From assembly GCA_024641305.1 (NCBI GenBank), contig JAHEDI010000008.1:1-63849 (forward strand): a stretch of 63,849 nucleotides of DNA, given 5' to 3'. The translations under genes and the position numbers were made by a program. Below are positions 51,363-60,375 of this stretch, piece after piece; position 1 is the stretch's first letter, and the number at the start of each line of letters is the position of its first letter. The notes below the pieces were generated by a model, which did no database searches, was not told the DNA's origin, and saw only the letters and a list, made by a program, of their open reading frames with translations. The stretch comes from a bacterium (GTDB lineage Bacteria > Actinomycetota > Acidimicrobiia > Spongiisociales > JAENVV01).

Positions 51363-52798
51363 CCCGTCACCCCCACTCTGACGTTGCGGAAACGACCTGG
51401 CGAAGCTGAATGACCGGTGTGACCGGTCTGCATGGGCTGGCCTTTTCCGCAGTTCGGCGTCCCCCAATGAACCCACTCATCGGGTCCCGCCAGGCGATCC
51501 AACGACCCCCAAAACGTCGGGGTAATTCCCGTGTACGTCGGGTTTCTAAGCATTCGCCCCAATTTGCCGTTCTTGATCTCCCAACCGATCTCAGTTCCAA
51601 ACTGAAAGTTGAGTCGCTGGTCATCAATCGACCAGGACCGGTTGGTTGCCATGTAGATACCATCTTTCGTGTCGGCCACGATCTCGTCGAAGCTGCTGTC
51701 TCCCGGGAGTAAACCAACGTTCGTCATCCTCACCATCGGCATGCGCGCGTACCCATCCCCACGCACCATCCCACCCGGCTCGACTCCGGCAATGGCCGCC
51801 GAGTCACGACCCGAAAGCACGCCCTTCCAAACTCCTTGATCCACAATCGTCACGTTCTGAGCGGGGGTTCCTTCGTCGTCATATCCGTAGGTTCCCAGGG
51901 CGCCCGGAATCGTCGCGTCGGCGGTGATGTTCATCAGTGAGGACCCGTATCGGAATGACCCGAGTTGTTCCAACGGGAGGAACGAGGTTCCCGCGAAGGC
52001 AGCTTCCCAGCCAAGAATTCGGTCGAGTTCGATGGCATGTCCGACCGACTCGTGAATCTGCAAAGAAAGTTGAGAGCCATCGAGTATCAGGTCTACTTCG
52101 CCAGCTGGGCATTGATCGGCTCGCAAAAGGGCGGCAGCTTCGTCGGCCAACTGACCCGTGTGCTCCGCAAAAGCGAGATCTCGAACGACTTCATAGCCGC
52201 CGGTTTCAAACTGACCGTATGACTGCGGGTACGAGCGCACCTGGGACTCGCCGCCTTTGACGGCGACGGCGCTCATACCGCCACCGGACTCAACGATGTG
52301 TTGATGAATACGCGAGCCCTGAGAGGAGACAAACCACTTCTCGGTGTCCCAGAACATGAACGTCGCCACCGCCTTCGTGACATCCGCCCCCGACATCATG
52401 GCGGCGGTGAGGTCGATGGCGAGATCGGCCTTTTCGGTCAGTGAAACCTCGAACGGGTCTTCCATGTGGGGTGTCTCATAGGTGTCGACAACCGCTGGCA
52501 CGGCCGCCAGTTCCAAAGCTTGACCGGGAACGGTCGATGAAGCCAGGGCGATGGCGGCGGCTTGACGACCGGCCATTCGTGCCCCAACCGCAGTGAGGTC
52601 CTCGGTGGCGAAGAACCCCCAGGAGGAGCCCACCAGTGCCCGGACACCCACCCCGGCAGATTCGGATTCCCGAAGTCCTTCTATGGCGCCATTACGACCG
52701 GACACCGCCTGTTCTCTGCGGATCACAACCCGAGCATCCGCGTAGCTTGCTCCGCTGGCCAGGGCAGCGGCCACTCCTTCGTCCGAGATTTCAAACAA
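51359..52798 (-). CDS. tldD: TldD family zinc metallopeptidase
   Basis: About 479 residues. The zinc site is LQIHESVGHAIELDRILGWE (HExxxH). The N-terminal GASYADARVVIRREQAVSGR and the C-terminal MTNVGLLPGDSSFDEIVADT are typical of TldD. I prefer the TTG at 52798 because GGAGG lies 10 bases upstream and the product begins like other TldD proteins (FEISDEGVAAALASGASYAD). The longer frame from TTG 52837 would overlap the SDR gene by 16 bases. Confidence 0.87.
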   Translation of the reverse strand: MFEISDEGVAAALASGASYADARVVIRREQAVSGRNGAIEGLRESESAGVGVRALVGSSWGFFATEDLTAVGARMAGRQAAAIALASSTVPGQALELAAVPAVVDTYETPHMEDPFEVSLTEKADLAIDLTAAMMSGADVTKAVATFMFWDTEKWFVSSQGSRIHQHIVESGGGMSAVAVKGGESQVRSYPQSYGQFETGGYEVVRDLAFAEHTGQLADEAAALLRADQCPAGEVDLILDGSQLSLQIHESVGHAIELDRILGWEAAFAGTSFLPLEQLGSFRYGSSLMNITADATIPGALGTYGYDDEGTPAQNVTIVDQGVWKGVLSGRDSAAIAGVEPGGMVRGDGYARMPMVRMTNVGLLPGDSSFDEIVADTKDGIYMATNRSWSIDDQRLNFQFGTEIGWEIKNGKLGRMLRNPTYTGITPTFWGSLDRLAGPDEWVHWGTPNCGKGQPMQTGHTGHSASPGRFRNVRVGVTG

Positions 52799-52821
52799 TT
52801 GTTCACAGCCTCCGGTTTTCG

Positions 52822-53589
52822 TCAGCGGCTTCGCCAACGGACAACAATCTTCCTGATCACCCCGAACCGCAGTAGCGGCACCACGACGCGGTAAAGCCTA
52901 CCGCTCACCTGCACGGACTTACCGGCTTCGACTGCCTTGCGCCCATCATTGACGACGACCGACGTTCGATACCAAAGCAGTTTCGGAAGCCCTGACTTCA
53001 TAACCCCAAGCCCGCCCACGTCATGGAACTCGGTGTGGGTGAACCCCGGGCATAAGGCGGTCACATGGACACCGTGAGGCTTGGCCAGCATCGCCAACTC
53101 CTCGGACAGCCTCACCACATAGGCCTTGGCGGGCCCATAGTTGGCACCGCCGGGCGCCACCACAAGTCCGGCCACCGACGCAACGTTAACGACCCGACCA
53201 TACGTACGCTCCTGCATGCCGGGGAGATACAGATGACACATCTCGGCCACCGAGGTCATCATGAGGCGTATAAAGGCCTCATGATCGGCCCAGTCCCGAT
53301 CACGCAGGAGATGCGGACCGGACACTCCGGCATTGTTCACCAGATAGTCGATGATGAGTCCTGCCGACTCGGTACTGGCAAAGATTTCATGAGGCGTGCC
53401 AGGCAGACTCAAATCGCCCGGGTACACGACGACTCCCACCCCGTGGCTGTTCCGCAGCTGAGTTGCCAGATCTTCAAGCCGGTCGGTCCTGCGGGCTACG
53501 AGCACCAGATCGAACCCGTCGGCCGCCAATTGCCTGGCGAACTCTTCTCCTATCCCGGCGGAGGCGCCAGTAATCAGTGCCGTAACCAC
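52822..53589 (-). CDS. SDR family oxidoreductase (DltE-like)
   Basis: 255 residues (GTG start). TGASAGIGEEFARQLAADGF cofactor loop, YLVNNAGVSGPHLL and catalytic ANYGPAKAYVVRLSEELA. The YxxxK context (YGPAKAY) and the short C-terminus resemble the DltE/SDR subfamily of unknown substrate. It precedes tldD by 23 bases. Confidence 0.87.
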   Translation of the reverse strand: MVTALITGASAGIGEEFARQLAADGFDLVLVARRTDRLEDLATQLRNSHGVGVVVYPGDLSLPGTPHEIFASTESAGLIIDYLVNNAGVSGPHLLRDRDWADHEAFIRLMMTSVAEMCHLYLPGMQERTYGRVVNVASVAGLVVAPGGANYGPAKAYVVRLSEELAMLAKPHGVHVTALCPGFTHTEFHDVGGLGVMKSGLPKLLWYRTSVVVNDGRKAVEAGKSVQVSGRLYRVVVPLLRFGVIRKIVVRWRSR

Positions 53590-53615
53590 GAGTCAATCGC
53601 CACCAGACAACGGCA

Positions 53616-54221
53616 TCAAGCTGGTCGGTCGATCGAAAACACGTCACTCGTCGTGGTGTAGTCCATGCCGGCCATCCGACCAACCGCATTCAGCTTCCGT
53701 TGATCAATCCGGGTACCGTCAAGAAGCTCATCGTCGACGTGAAACACCTTGATCTCGCCAATGATCAGATTGCCACTCATCGGTCCGTTGCCAACCGCAA
53801 TGATGTCTACCAGCACACACTCGAACGAGGCCTTAGCCTCGCCCACCCGGGGCGCCGCAATCATTTCGGAAGGGACTGCGGTGAGGCCGGCATGGGCAAA
53901 TTCGTCGACGTCGTGATCAAGGGTTGCCGACGTCGCGTTAACCGCTTCAATAACCTCGCGGGTGACGACATTATGCGTGAACTCGCCACTTTGCCGGACA
54001 TTTGCAAGCGTGTCTTTTGGCTGCCCATCCCTCGTAAGCGGAGACACCACCACGCATGGAGGGTTTGCTCCCACGACGTTGAAAAAGGAAAACGGGGCCA
54101 GATTGAAAACGCCGGAATCGCCGACCGAACCGATCCATCCAATCGGACGGGGGACGACCAGTCCGGCGGCCAGTCTGTAGCCATCCATCGGCGCCAGGTC
54201 CGCCACCCGGAACGTCACCAC
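53616..54221 (-). CDS. Flavin reductase family protein (FMN-binding split barrel)
   Basis: About 201 residues. Recognisable phrases are GYRLAAGLVVPRPIGWIGSV, then GVFNLAPFSFFNVVGANPPC with the FMN-binding NxAPfS segment, and PKDTLANVRQSGEFTHNVVT. Such enzymes reduce FMN or an oxidised flavin with NAD(P)H and often feed a partner oxygenase. The longest frame begins with TTG at 54239, overlapping the nitroreductase; GTG at 54221 avoids that. The nitroreductase gene is directly upstream. Confidence 0.85.
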   Translation of the reverse strand: MVTFRVADLAPMDGYRLAAGLVVPRPIGWIGSVGDSGVFNLAPFSFFNVVGANPPCVVVSPLTRDGQPKDTLANVRQSGEFTHNVVTREVIEAVNATSATLDHDVDEFAHAGLTAVPSEMIAAPRVGEAKASFECVLVDIIAVGNGPMSGNLIIGEIKVFHVDDELLDGTRIDQRKLNAVGRMAGMDYTTTSDVFSIDRPA

Positions 54222-54226
54222 GCGTT

Positions 54227-54748
54227 CTAGCCGTTCCAATGATTGCGATGAACCAATTCGTCGAGCGGCTTGCGTCCCACCGGGATACGGCTGCGTTGCT
54301 CCCGGCGAGCCTCTTTTTCCGCCTGCTTGTTCTCATAGCCGAGGGCAACCGCGTAGCGGCAATAGGCGCTATCCGGGAGTTGGAGAACCGCTCGGGCCGC
54401 CGCGTCATCGTGCAGGGTCACCGGGCAGGATCCCAGCCCGATGGCATCGGCCGCCAGCATCAGGTTCTGAGCAACCCGACCCGTGTCAAAGTCGTACCCG
54501 CCTTCCATTCGCACCAGGGCAATTGCCATCGGAGCGTTGATGACCGGCGTCATGAAGCTCCCGGTCTCGACGAGTCGAGCCTTCTGCTCAGGATCGTCGA
54601 CGACTATGAATGACCATAGCTGCAAGTTCTTGGCCGATCCGGTCCACCGGGCCGCTTCCAGGACCGACGCAAGGTCTTTGTCCGAGACCGGACGTTTCTG
54701 GAAACGTCGAACCGTCCGAAGGCCAACAATATCGTCATAGGTTGCCAT
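54227..54748 (-). CDS. Nitroreductase family protein
   Basis: 173 residues, a compact nitroreductase: IVGLRTVRRFQKRPVSDKDL at the FMN-phosphate site, LEAARWTGSAKNLQLWSFIV (SPSxxNxQPW-like), and AADAIGLGSCPVTLHDDAAA. TTGAGGAG precedes the ATG. Pairing with a flavin reductase suggests a two-component flavin system or a shared stress response. The substrate is unknown. Confidence 0.88.
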   Translation of the reverse strand: MATYDDIVGLRTVRRFQKRPVSDKDLASVLEAARWTGSAKNLQLWSFIVVDDPEQKARLVETGSFMTPVINAPMAIALVRMEGGYDFDTGRVAQNLMLAADAIGLGSCPVTLHDDAAARAVLQLPDSAYCRYAVALGYENKQAEKEARREQRSRIPVGRKPLDELVHRNHWNG

Positions 54749-54844
54749 GAGAACTCCTCAAAGTCAGGGCTGAGGAAGCCTAACCTGGCGTCCCGCCGCT
54801 TCCCTGCGGACGTCTCGGATCTTATTCTCTTGAAGGAGCCAACC

Positions 54845-55633
54845 ATGGAAAGCAGACCGCCCCGTAACAAACGATCGAACTGGATCCGATATGGCGTCGT
54901 GGTACTCGTGGTTTCGGCGGTTGTAGGACCAGCGGCTGCATACGCCGGTGACACGTACAGCGACGTGCCCAACACCAACATCTTCCACAACGACATCGAC
55001 TGGATGTATGAGAACGGTATAACCCTCGGATGCAACGGACCCAACTTCTGTCCAAAGGCCGCCGTAACCCGGGAACAGATGTCGGCGTTCATGCATCGGC
55101 TGGCTATCAGCCGCGTTGTCAACGCCGCAACCGCCACGATGGCGTCAACGGCCACGAACGCAACCTTGCTTGCCGGGAAAGGACCCAATTCGTACTCCAA
55201 CCCGGTTTTCGGTTCAGCTTCGACGGTTGTGGGACCCGGCTACTTTGATGCTATACCGATGGTGACTGTGACCTTCACGGCGCCCGCCAACGGTTACGTT
55301 GCGCTGTCCTACTTCGCCTCCGTCGCCTATTGGACGACGGACACTGCCGCCGCCATCGGCGTCGGAGAAGACGACCCGACGTGCCTCAATGCCGACTTCT
55401 GGGCCTACACTTCGGTCTCGGCAGCGCCAGGCTCCGATTATGGGACAGCGGCCGGATCGGTCGTGTTACCCGTCGCCACTGGGACTCATACTTATTACTT
55501 GTGCGGTGCTCGGGACTACGGAGATGTTGATCTTTTGAGCGCCAACCTCCAGGGGGTCTTCTCCACTGTTGGGACGACGAATGTCGCCGCGTTGGCATCG
55601 GTGGCTGGTTCCGCCCAGCCTTTCGACAGATAA
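54845..55633 (+). CDS. Secreted protein with one SLH domain
   Basis: About 262 residues: a basic start, a signal helix (VVLVVSAVVGPAAAYAG) and one S-layer homology domain (YSDVPNTNIFHNDIDWMYEN, then NFCPKAAVTREQMSAFMHRL), then a beta-rich C-terminal part with Cys pairs. SLH domains usually bind pyruvylated cell-wall polymer. GAAGGAGCCAACC before the ATG fixes the start at 54845. The gene lies 0.3 kb before the secreted nucleotidase. Confidence 0.85.
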   Translation: MESRPPRNKRSNWIRYGVVVLVVSAVVGPAAAYAGDTYSDVPNTNIFHNDIDWMYENGITLGCNGPNFCPKAAVTREQMSAFMHRLAISRVVNAATATMASTATNATLLAGKGPNSYSNPVFGSASTVVGPGYFDAIPMVTVTFTAPANGYVALSYFASVAYWTTDTAAAIGVGEDDPTCLNADFWAYTSVSAAPGSDYGTAAGSVVLPVATGTHTYYLCGARDYGDVDLLSANLQGVFSTVGTTNVAALASVAGSAQPFDR

Positions 55634-55949
55634 GGTGCGTGGTTCGACGACTGCGGCATGAACCTTGCCCGGAGGGTTCCATCGCCCGGATATCGTCAGA
55701 CGGATCTTCGGAATTGAAAAATCACCGAATTGACGACTCCCTCGCCGAGCGACAATTGACAGATGTTGGCCTTCTGAGCTGGCCCCAAAGTCGCTCTTTG
55801 TCATCGGAATCAAAGTCCCAACGCCGGGAGTGGCCAAGAAAGCACATTTTCCCGTTCGAGAACGACCGCCACCGTGTGTGGTCTGCTAGAACCAAAATAT
55901 TCGGCCCGCGCTTCTGCGCCCGGGCCTCTTCTGGAGGAAGGAAGAACCG
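55634..55949. other. Intergenic region before the 5'-nucleotidase
   Basis: About 316 bases. A GC-rich inverted stretch lies near 55902-55926 (ggcccgcgc...cgggcc). No gene is seen; ttgaca at about 55755 has no fitting -10. Confidence 0.4.
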
Positions 55950-57731
55950 ATGTCTGTTTCTACTATCAGCTCCGGGGCACACTTGGATACATCGAGGCGC
56001 CGGGTAATTGCCGTCTTTATCGCATTCGTTACCGCCCTGGCGTCGCTCGGAGCTTTGGCTAACCCCGCCGACGCCAAAAAGAAGGCTGATCCACCAGGAC
56101 AACTCGTGCAGGTCCAGTTGTTGGCGTTCAACGACTACCACGGTCACCTCGAGTCCAATACTCCAGGCATGATCGACGGCACGGCTGCCGGCGGTTCCGA
56201 GTATCTATCGGCCGAACTCAACCGATTACGGTCCGGCCACAAGTACAGCCTGACCGTCGCCGCCGGCGACCTCATCGGTGGCTCTCCAGCTTTCTCAGGA
56301 CTCTTCCATGACGAGCCGTCGGTCGAGTCTCTCAATGCCATGGGCCTCGACGTTTCGAGTGTCGGAAACCATGAGTTCGACGAAGGCGTCACCGAATTGC
56401 TCCGGATGCAAGATGGCGGCTGTCACCCGGTCGACGGTTGCTACTTCCCCGCCAACCCCTATGCAGGGGCCAACTTCCAGTGGCTGGCCGCCAATGTCGT
56501 AAACGAGACCACCGGTGAAACCCCACTCCCGCCGTACTGGATCAAGAAGATTGAGAGTGTCAAGGTCGGATTCATCGGCATGACCCTTGAGGCAACCGAC
56601 ACGCTGGTCGCCGCGGCCGGTATCCAGGGCTGGAATTTCCTCGACGAAGCCGAGACAGCCAACGCCTTGGTCCCAATACTGAAGGCACAAGGTGTCGAAG
56701 TTATCGTCGTGTTACTACATGAGGGTGGCTCGCAGACACCCCCACCCGGAGCGATCGATGCCTGCGTCGGTATCTCCGGACCGGTGGTAGCCATCAATGA
56801 CGCTTTGGATCCCGAGATCGATGCACTGATCACGGGTCACACGCACCTTCCCTACAACTGTGTTCTAGCCGATTCAGATGGCCAGCCTCGCATCGTTACG
56901 AGTGCTTATTCGTACGGCCGGGTGGTATCGGAACTGAACCTGGTTCTCGACAAGCGCACCAACGACGTTCGCCGTGATCTCAGCACCGCCACGAACCATC
57001 TTGTTGACCAGAGCGCGTTGACGCCAGATCCGGCCTTGACGGCGATCATCGCTAAGTGGCAGCCGCTGTACGATGTGGCTGGCAGCACACCGATCGGGAC
57101 GATCACCGCCAATATAAATCGCGGAGGTACCAATGGCTCGGACCGTGGTGTCGAGTCGGCGGCCGGCAATCTGGTGGCCGATGCCCAGCTGTGGTCGACA
57201 TCTTCTAGCGGAGCCCAGGTGGCGTTCATGAACCCCGGCGGGGTGCGCTCGGACCTAACCTACGCTCAGTCGCAGACACCTCCGGAGGGCGACGGCGTGG
57301 TCACCTTCGGCGAGGCGTTCACGTTCCAGCCGTTCGGCAACACGCTGATCACCTTCCCGATGACGGGAGCTCAGATCGTCTCGGTGCTCCAGCAACAGTG
57401 CCAACCCACGGGCTCCAGCCGGGCGTTCCTCCATCTGGGAGTGTCAAACGGGTTCACATACGACCTGTCCAAAACGATCGTGGCTGGCAACTGCACGTCT
57501 GTGACGGTTAGCAACGTGAAGCTCAACGGCGTCGCCCTCAACCCGGTAGCCACCTACCAGGTCACGGTGAACAATTTCCTCGCCGACGGGGGGGACAACT
57601 TCACCACGTTCGGGACCATTACGGCACCAAGGCTAGATGGAGGCAACGACCTCCAGGCCCTCGCCAACTACCTGGCGGCGTTTAGCCCGGTGGCTCCCCC
57701 GAGCACCGATCGGGTCAACGAATTGCCCTAA
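55950..57731 (+). CDS. Secreted bifunctional metallophosphatase/5'-nucleotidase
   Basis: 593 residues: signal peptide (VIAVFIAFVTALASLGALAN), metallophosphatase domain with FNDYHGHLESN, AGDLIGGSPAF, VGNHEFDEGV, VLLHEGGSQ and GHTHLPYNC as metal ligands, and a C-terminal nucleotide-specificity domain (VNNFLADGGDNFTTFG near the end). It lacks the LPxTG anchor, so it is probably released or loosely bound. GGAGGAAGGAAG precedes the ATG. It is clearly a different paralogue from the one at 24530. Confidence 0.92.
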   Translation: MSVSTISSGAHLDTSRRRVIAVFIAFVTALASLGALANPADAKKKADPPGQLVQVQLLAFNDYHGHLESNTPGMIDGTAAGGSEYLSAELNRLRSGHKYSLTVAAGDLIGGSPAFSGLFHDEPSVESLNAMGLDVSSVGNHEFDEGVTELLRMQDGGCHPVDGCYFPANPYAGANFQWLAANVVNETTGETPLPPYWIKKIESVKVGFIGMTLEATDTLVAAAGIQGWNFLDEAETANALVPILKAQGVEVIVVLLHEGGSQTPPPGAIDACVGISGPVVAINDALDPEIDALITGHTHLPYNCVLADSDGQPRIVTSAYSYGRVVSELNLVLDKRTNDVRRDLSTATNHLVDQSALTPDPALTAIIAKWQPLYDVAGSTPIGTITANINRGGTNGSDRGVESAAGNLVADAQLWSTSSSGAQVAFMNPGGVRSDLTYAQSQTPPEGDGVVTFGEAFTFQPFGNTLITFPMTGAQIVSVLQQQCQPTGSSRAFLHLGVSNGFTYDLSKTIVAGNCTSVTVSNVKLNGVALNPVATYQVTVNNFLADGGDNFTTFGTITAPRLDGGNDLQALANYLAAFSPVAPPSTDRVNELP

Positions 57732-57756
57732 CAAACCAACCGACAAACCAAATGGA

Positions 57757-57788
57757 GTTGGACCCGACCCTCACCGGTCGGGTCCAAC
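57757..57788 (+). terminator. Terminator after the 5'-nucleotidase
   Basis: gttggacccgacc (57757-57769) pairs perfectly with ggtcgggtccaac (57776-57788) over a six-base loop and is followed by ttgttgg. It starts 26 bases after the stop. Confidence 0.85.
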
Positions 57789-57849
57789 TTGTTGGAGCAG
57801 TAGTACTGCAGAGGAGTCGGGTCTCGGTCCAACCGAATGGCCCTGGGTG

Positions 57850-58239
57850 ATGGAATTCCCACGTAACTTTGGCCTACCACGACCAGGAGAGCGGACCACC
57901 TCAGAACTCGAAGAGCTCACGAACCTCGCAGAAACGTCTGGATCCCCTTGGCTGACGGCGTCAGTGGACGCCACTCTCGGATTGATCGACGAAGCGCGGG
58001 GCAACCACCGAACGGCTCTCAATTGGATTCTGGCGGCCATCGAAGTGGGAGATGGCTTGAGCCTCGACTTCCATACCGTCCAGCTTCGCATCGCCGCTTC
58101 TCGTTGCGCCTACGCACTCGACGACCTAAACCTGGCCGAAGAGCTACTCGTCGCGGCCCGCATTCAGGCACGCACCATGGGTATTACCGTCATTTTGAAC
58201 CAGATCGACACCATGGAAAACACCCGAGCGGCAGGCTAG
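57850..58239 (+). pseudogene. Possible remnant of a TPR/LuxR-type helical protein
   Basis: The last ~129 codons of an open frame look protein-like: helix pairs such as GNHRTALNWILAAIEVGDGL and HTVQLRIAASRCAYALDDLN, then AEELLVAARIQARTMGIT, resemble the tetratricopeptide-like part found at the end of AfsR/LuxR-family regulators. There is no ribosome-binding sequence before the ATG at 57850 and no N-terminal domain. The region just before it is the nucleotidase terminator. It may be a truncated fragment; a short active protein is not excluded. Confidence 0.4.
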
Positions 58240-58451
58240 ATATCGCGAATCACCTGGCATTACCGGCCCCTCTTCCCGGACGGGACTTATGGCCATTGTC
58301 ACGAATCTGAGAATCCGATACCTTCGTAACAAGCGGTTGTTACACGAAGGCAAGACCGGGAAACGTAAACCGCAAGATTGGAGCGGCTCGACCGCCAGGC
58401 GAGTCACCGTGGGCAGGGGCCCCGAGAGCTTGATAGCGAGATGCTGGACGG

Positions 58452-58899
58452 TTAGCGGGGTCCGCCCGCGCCATGCTCTGCCACATGTTCGATCCTGACG
58501 AGCATTGGTGCCGATGGTCTGACCTTGCCGCTCAGGTAGGTGCTCAGTCGCGAAGCACTGGTTCCGACGTGGGAAGCGAACGCGACGTTGGTGAGGCCTG
58601 AACGAGCCACCGCGCTCGCAGCCTGGCGGCCACTTCGTCCCGATCGGCACGATCGGCGTCAGCCCGGGCACGTTCAACCGCCAACCCGAACAACGTGCCG
58701 ACCCCGTCGGGCTGTCGATACGACAAATAGCGTTCCACACGCCGAGAAACGGGCCCCCAAGGGGCCCGCCGAAGCTCGGCGAAAATCGGCTGCCATCAAC
58801 GACGAGGCCGCGATCGATCACCGTGACGAGCGCTTCGTAGGGCCAGGTACGAATGTCGTCGGTCGGCGAGGCGTCAACGTTGCGAAAAGCAATGGGCAT
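58452..58899 (-). pseudogene. Helix-turn-helix regulator with two frameshifts
   Basis: ATG at 58899 begins MPIAFRNVDASPTDDIRTWP, as in a family of small actinobacterial HTH proteins. A first base is missing near 58780-58785: the next frame gives AELRRAPWGPVSRRVERYLS. A second is missing near 58610-58614: the third frame then gives VARSGLTNVAFASHVGTSAS and RLSTYLSGKV, an HTH helix pair, ending at TAA 58452-58454. With two bases restored the gene is exactly 149 codons plus stop. It would be a DNA-binding antitoxin-like or regulatory protein if intact. Confidence 0.8.
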
Positions 58900-59014
58900 C
58901 AGACTGCCCCGCTCAGGCGCCTCCCCACCTGCTTCTTGCGCCACCCTGATACGGTCACCGAGAAATCTTGCGCGTTTGTGAACCGTTTGCGGACCGAACA
59001 TCGACAATAAGGGG

Positions 59015-59551
59015 GTGAAAGAGCGCGATCTCGAGGAATCGTCCGATGAGGAACTGATCAAGTTGATCGCCGCCGGCGATGCGGGAGCACTACGGGTCCT
59101 GTACGACAGGCACGTGGGATGGCTAGTCATCCGGTTGGCGCATCGCTGTTCGGATCGTGAAATCGTCGACGAGGTCGTGCAGGACACGTTCCTGGCAGTG
59201 TGGCGAGGCGCGGGTCGGTTTCGAGGCGATGGCCCGGCGGCAGCGTGGATCTGGGGGATCGGTGTTCGTCGCCTTGTGGAGCGGTTCCGACGCCGACCTC
59301 TCCCTCGGTGGCGCCGGGAGGGATCAGAGACGGAACCTTCGGCAGAGGAGTTGGTGTTGTTGGGAATCGAACATGGCGATTTGGCTAAGGCGATCGATCG
59401 GTTGTCGCCCGAGCTGCGTGCGGTCCTGCGGGCCACAGTGCTCGACGGGTTGACGACCCGCGAGGCGGCGGGGCTGTTGGGGATTCCGGCGGGAACTGTG
59501 AAGTCCCGGATGGTGCGGGTGCGACGGGAACTACGGGAGGCTTTGACGTGA
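59015..59551 (+). CDS. ECF-type RNA polymerase sigma factor
   Basis: 178 residues starting with GTG. Region 2: ALRVLYDRHVGWLVIRLAHR, then VDEVVQDTFLAVWRGAGRFR. Region 4: LSPELRAVLRATVLDGLTTR, then EAAGLLGIPAGTVKSRMVRV. The gene heads a compact operon and overlaps the anti-sigma gene by GTGA. Its promoter is not obvious; the gap to the frameshifted HTH gene is about 115 bases. Confidence 0.92.
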   Translation: MKERDLEESSDEELIKLIAAGDAGALRVLYDRHVGWLVIRLAHRCSDREIVDEVVQDTFLAVWRGAGRFRGDGPAAAWIWGIGVRRLVERFRRRPLPRWRREGSETEPSAEELVLLGIEHGDLAKAIDRLSPELRAVLRATVLDGLTTREAAGLLGIPAGTVKSRMVRVRRELREALT

Positions 59552-60375
59552 GCTGGCATGTAGATCATGAACTGCTCGTTCATTATCAAGGCGGTCGGTT
59601 GGGTGATACCGCGTCGTTCTCGGTGGAGGCTCACCTCGTTGGCTGCGCCCCATGCCGAAGATTGATATCAGACGCCATTGATCCGGCCCGACGAGACCAG
59701 CTCTGGGCCGGAGTCATCGACAGGATGGACTGGCCGGACCCACGCCGGGCCGAGAGGGCACTTGCCCGGGTGGGGGTCCCCGCTCACACTGCTCGCCTGC
59801 TGGCTACGACACCCTCGATTCGGATGCCGTGGCTTTTGTCGATGGTCACGGTGTTGGTCGCGGCCGTGGTGGCATCCCACAGCTTCGGTGAGGGCCCATT
59901 CCTGTTTCTGGTCGTAGCCCCGCTGGTCCCGGTCGCCGGGATCGCCGTTTCGTTCGGTCGTTCCATCGATCCCCTCTACGAGGTAGGCCTGGCGACACCC
60001 ACCGGGGGGTTTCGACTAATGCTGATCAGGGCCACTTCAGTCCTTGTCAGTTCACTGGCCGTCTCGATGGTACCGGCGGTCTTGCTTACCGAGGCCCGCT
60101 GGATGGTCGTGTGGATGATCCCGGCACTGGCGGTGACGGTGCTGACACTGCTCGTCTCGACGGTTATCTCTGTTTCCGCGGCGGCCGGGGTCGTTTGTAC
60201 GCTTTGGCTCGTTGGAGTGGCCATGACCGAATTGGGTGCATCCACCCGATACGCCGCTTTCGGCGCATCCGCTCAAATGACCTTTGGGGGGCTCGCACTG
60301 GGATCGGCTGCATTGCTGATGATCCGCCGACAATCATTCGAACGCGTCGGGCACGATTGGAAGGAGACGGGATGA
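59548..60375 (+). CDS. Membrane zinc-finger anti-sigma factor
   Basis: 275 residues. A cytoplasmic zf-HC2-like zinc finger (VEAHLVGCAPCRRLISDAID, HxxxCxxC) occupies the first 45 residues, and about six membrane helices follow (for example MVTVLVAAVVASHSFG, LIRATSVLVSSLAVSMVPAV). Six helices is unusual, because most anti-sigmas have one. It probably inhibits the sigma factor encoded upstream. It overlaps the ABC ATPase gene by ATGA, so transport and sigma control look linked. Confidence 0.85.
   Translation: MSWHVDHELLVHYQGGRLGDTASFSVEAHLVGCAPCRRLISDAIDPARRDQLWAGVIDRMDWPDPRRAERALARVGVPAHTARLLATTPSIRMPWLLSMVTVLVAAVVASHSFGEGPFLFLVVAPLVPVAGIAVSFGRSIDPLYEVGLATPTGGFRLMLIRATSVLVSSLAVSMVPAVLLTEARWMVVWMIPALAVTVLTLLVSTVISVSAAAGVVCTLWLVGVAMTELGASTRYAAFGASAQMTFGGLALGSAALLMIRRQSFERVGHDWKETG

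Noticed and set aside
55750-55780. ttgaca near 55755 as a promoter for the 5'-nucleotidase
   Set aside because: No -10-like hexamer lies 16-18 bases downstream.
58144-59634. A 496-codon open frame on the minus strand
   Set aside because: It covers the ECF sigma gene antisense and is Ser/Arg-rich without domains. Only a central part (58899 downward) belongs to a real, frameshifted gene.
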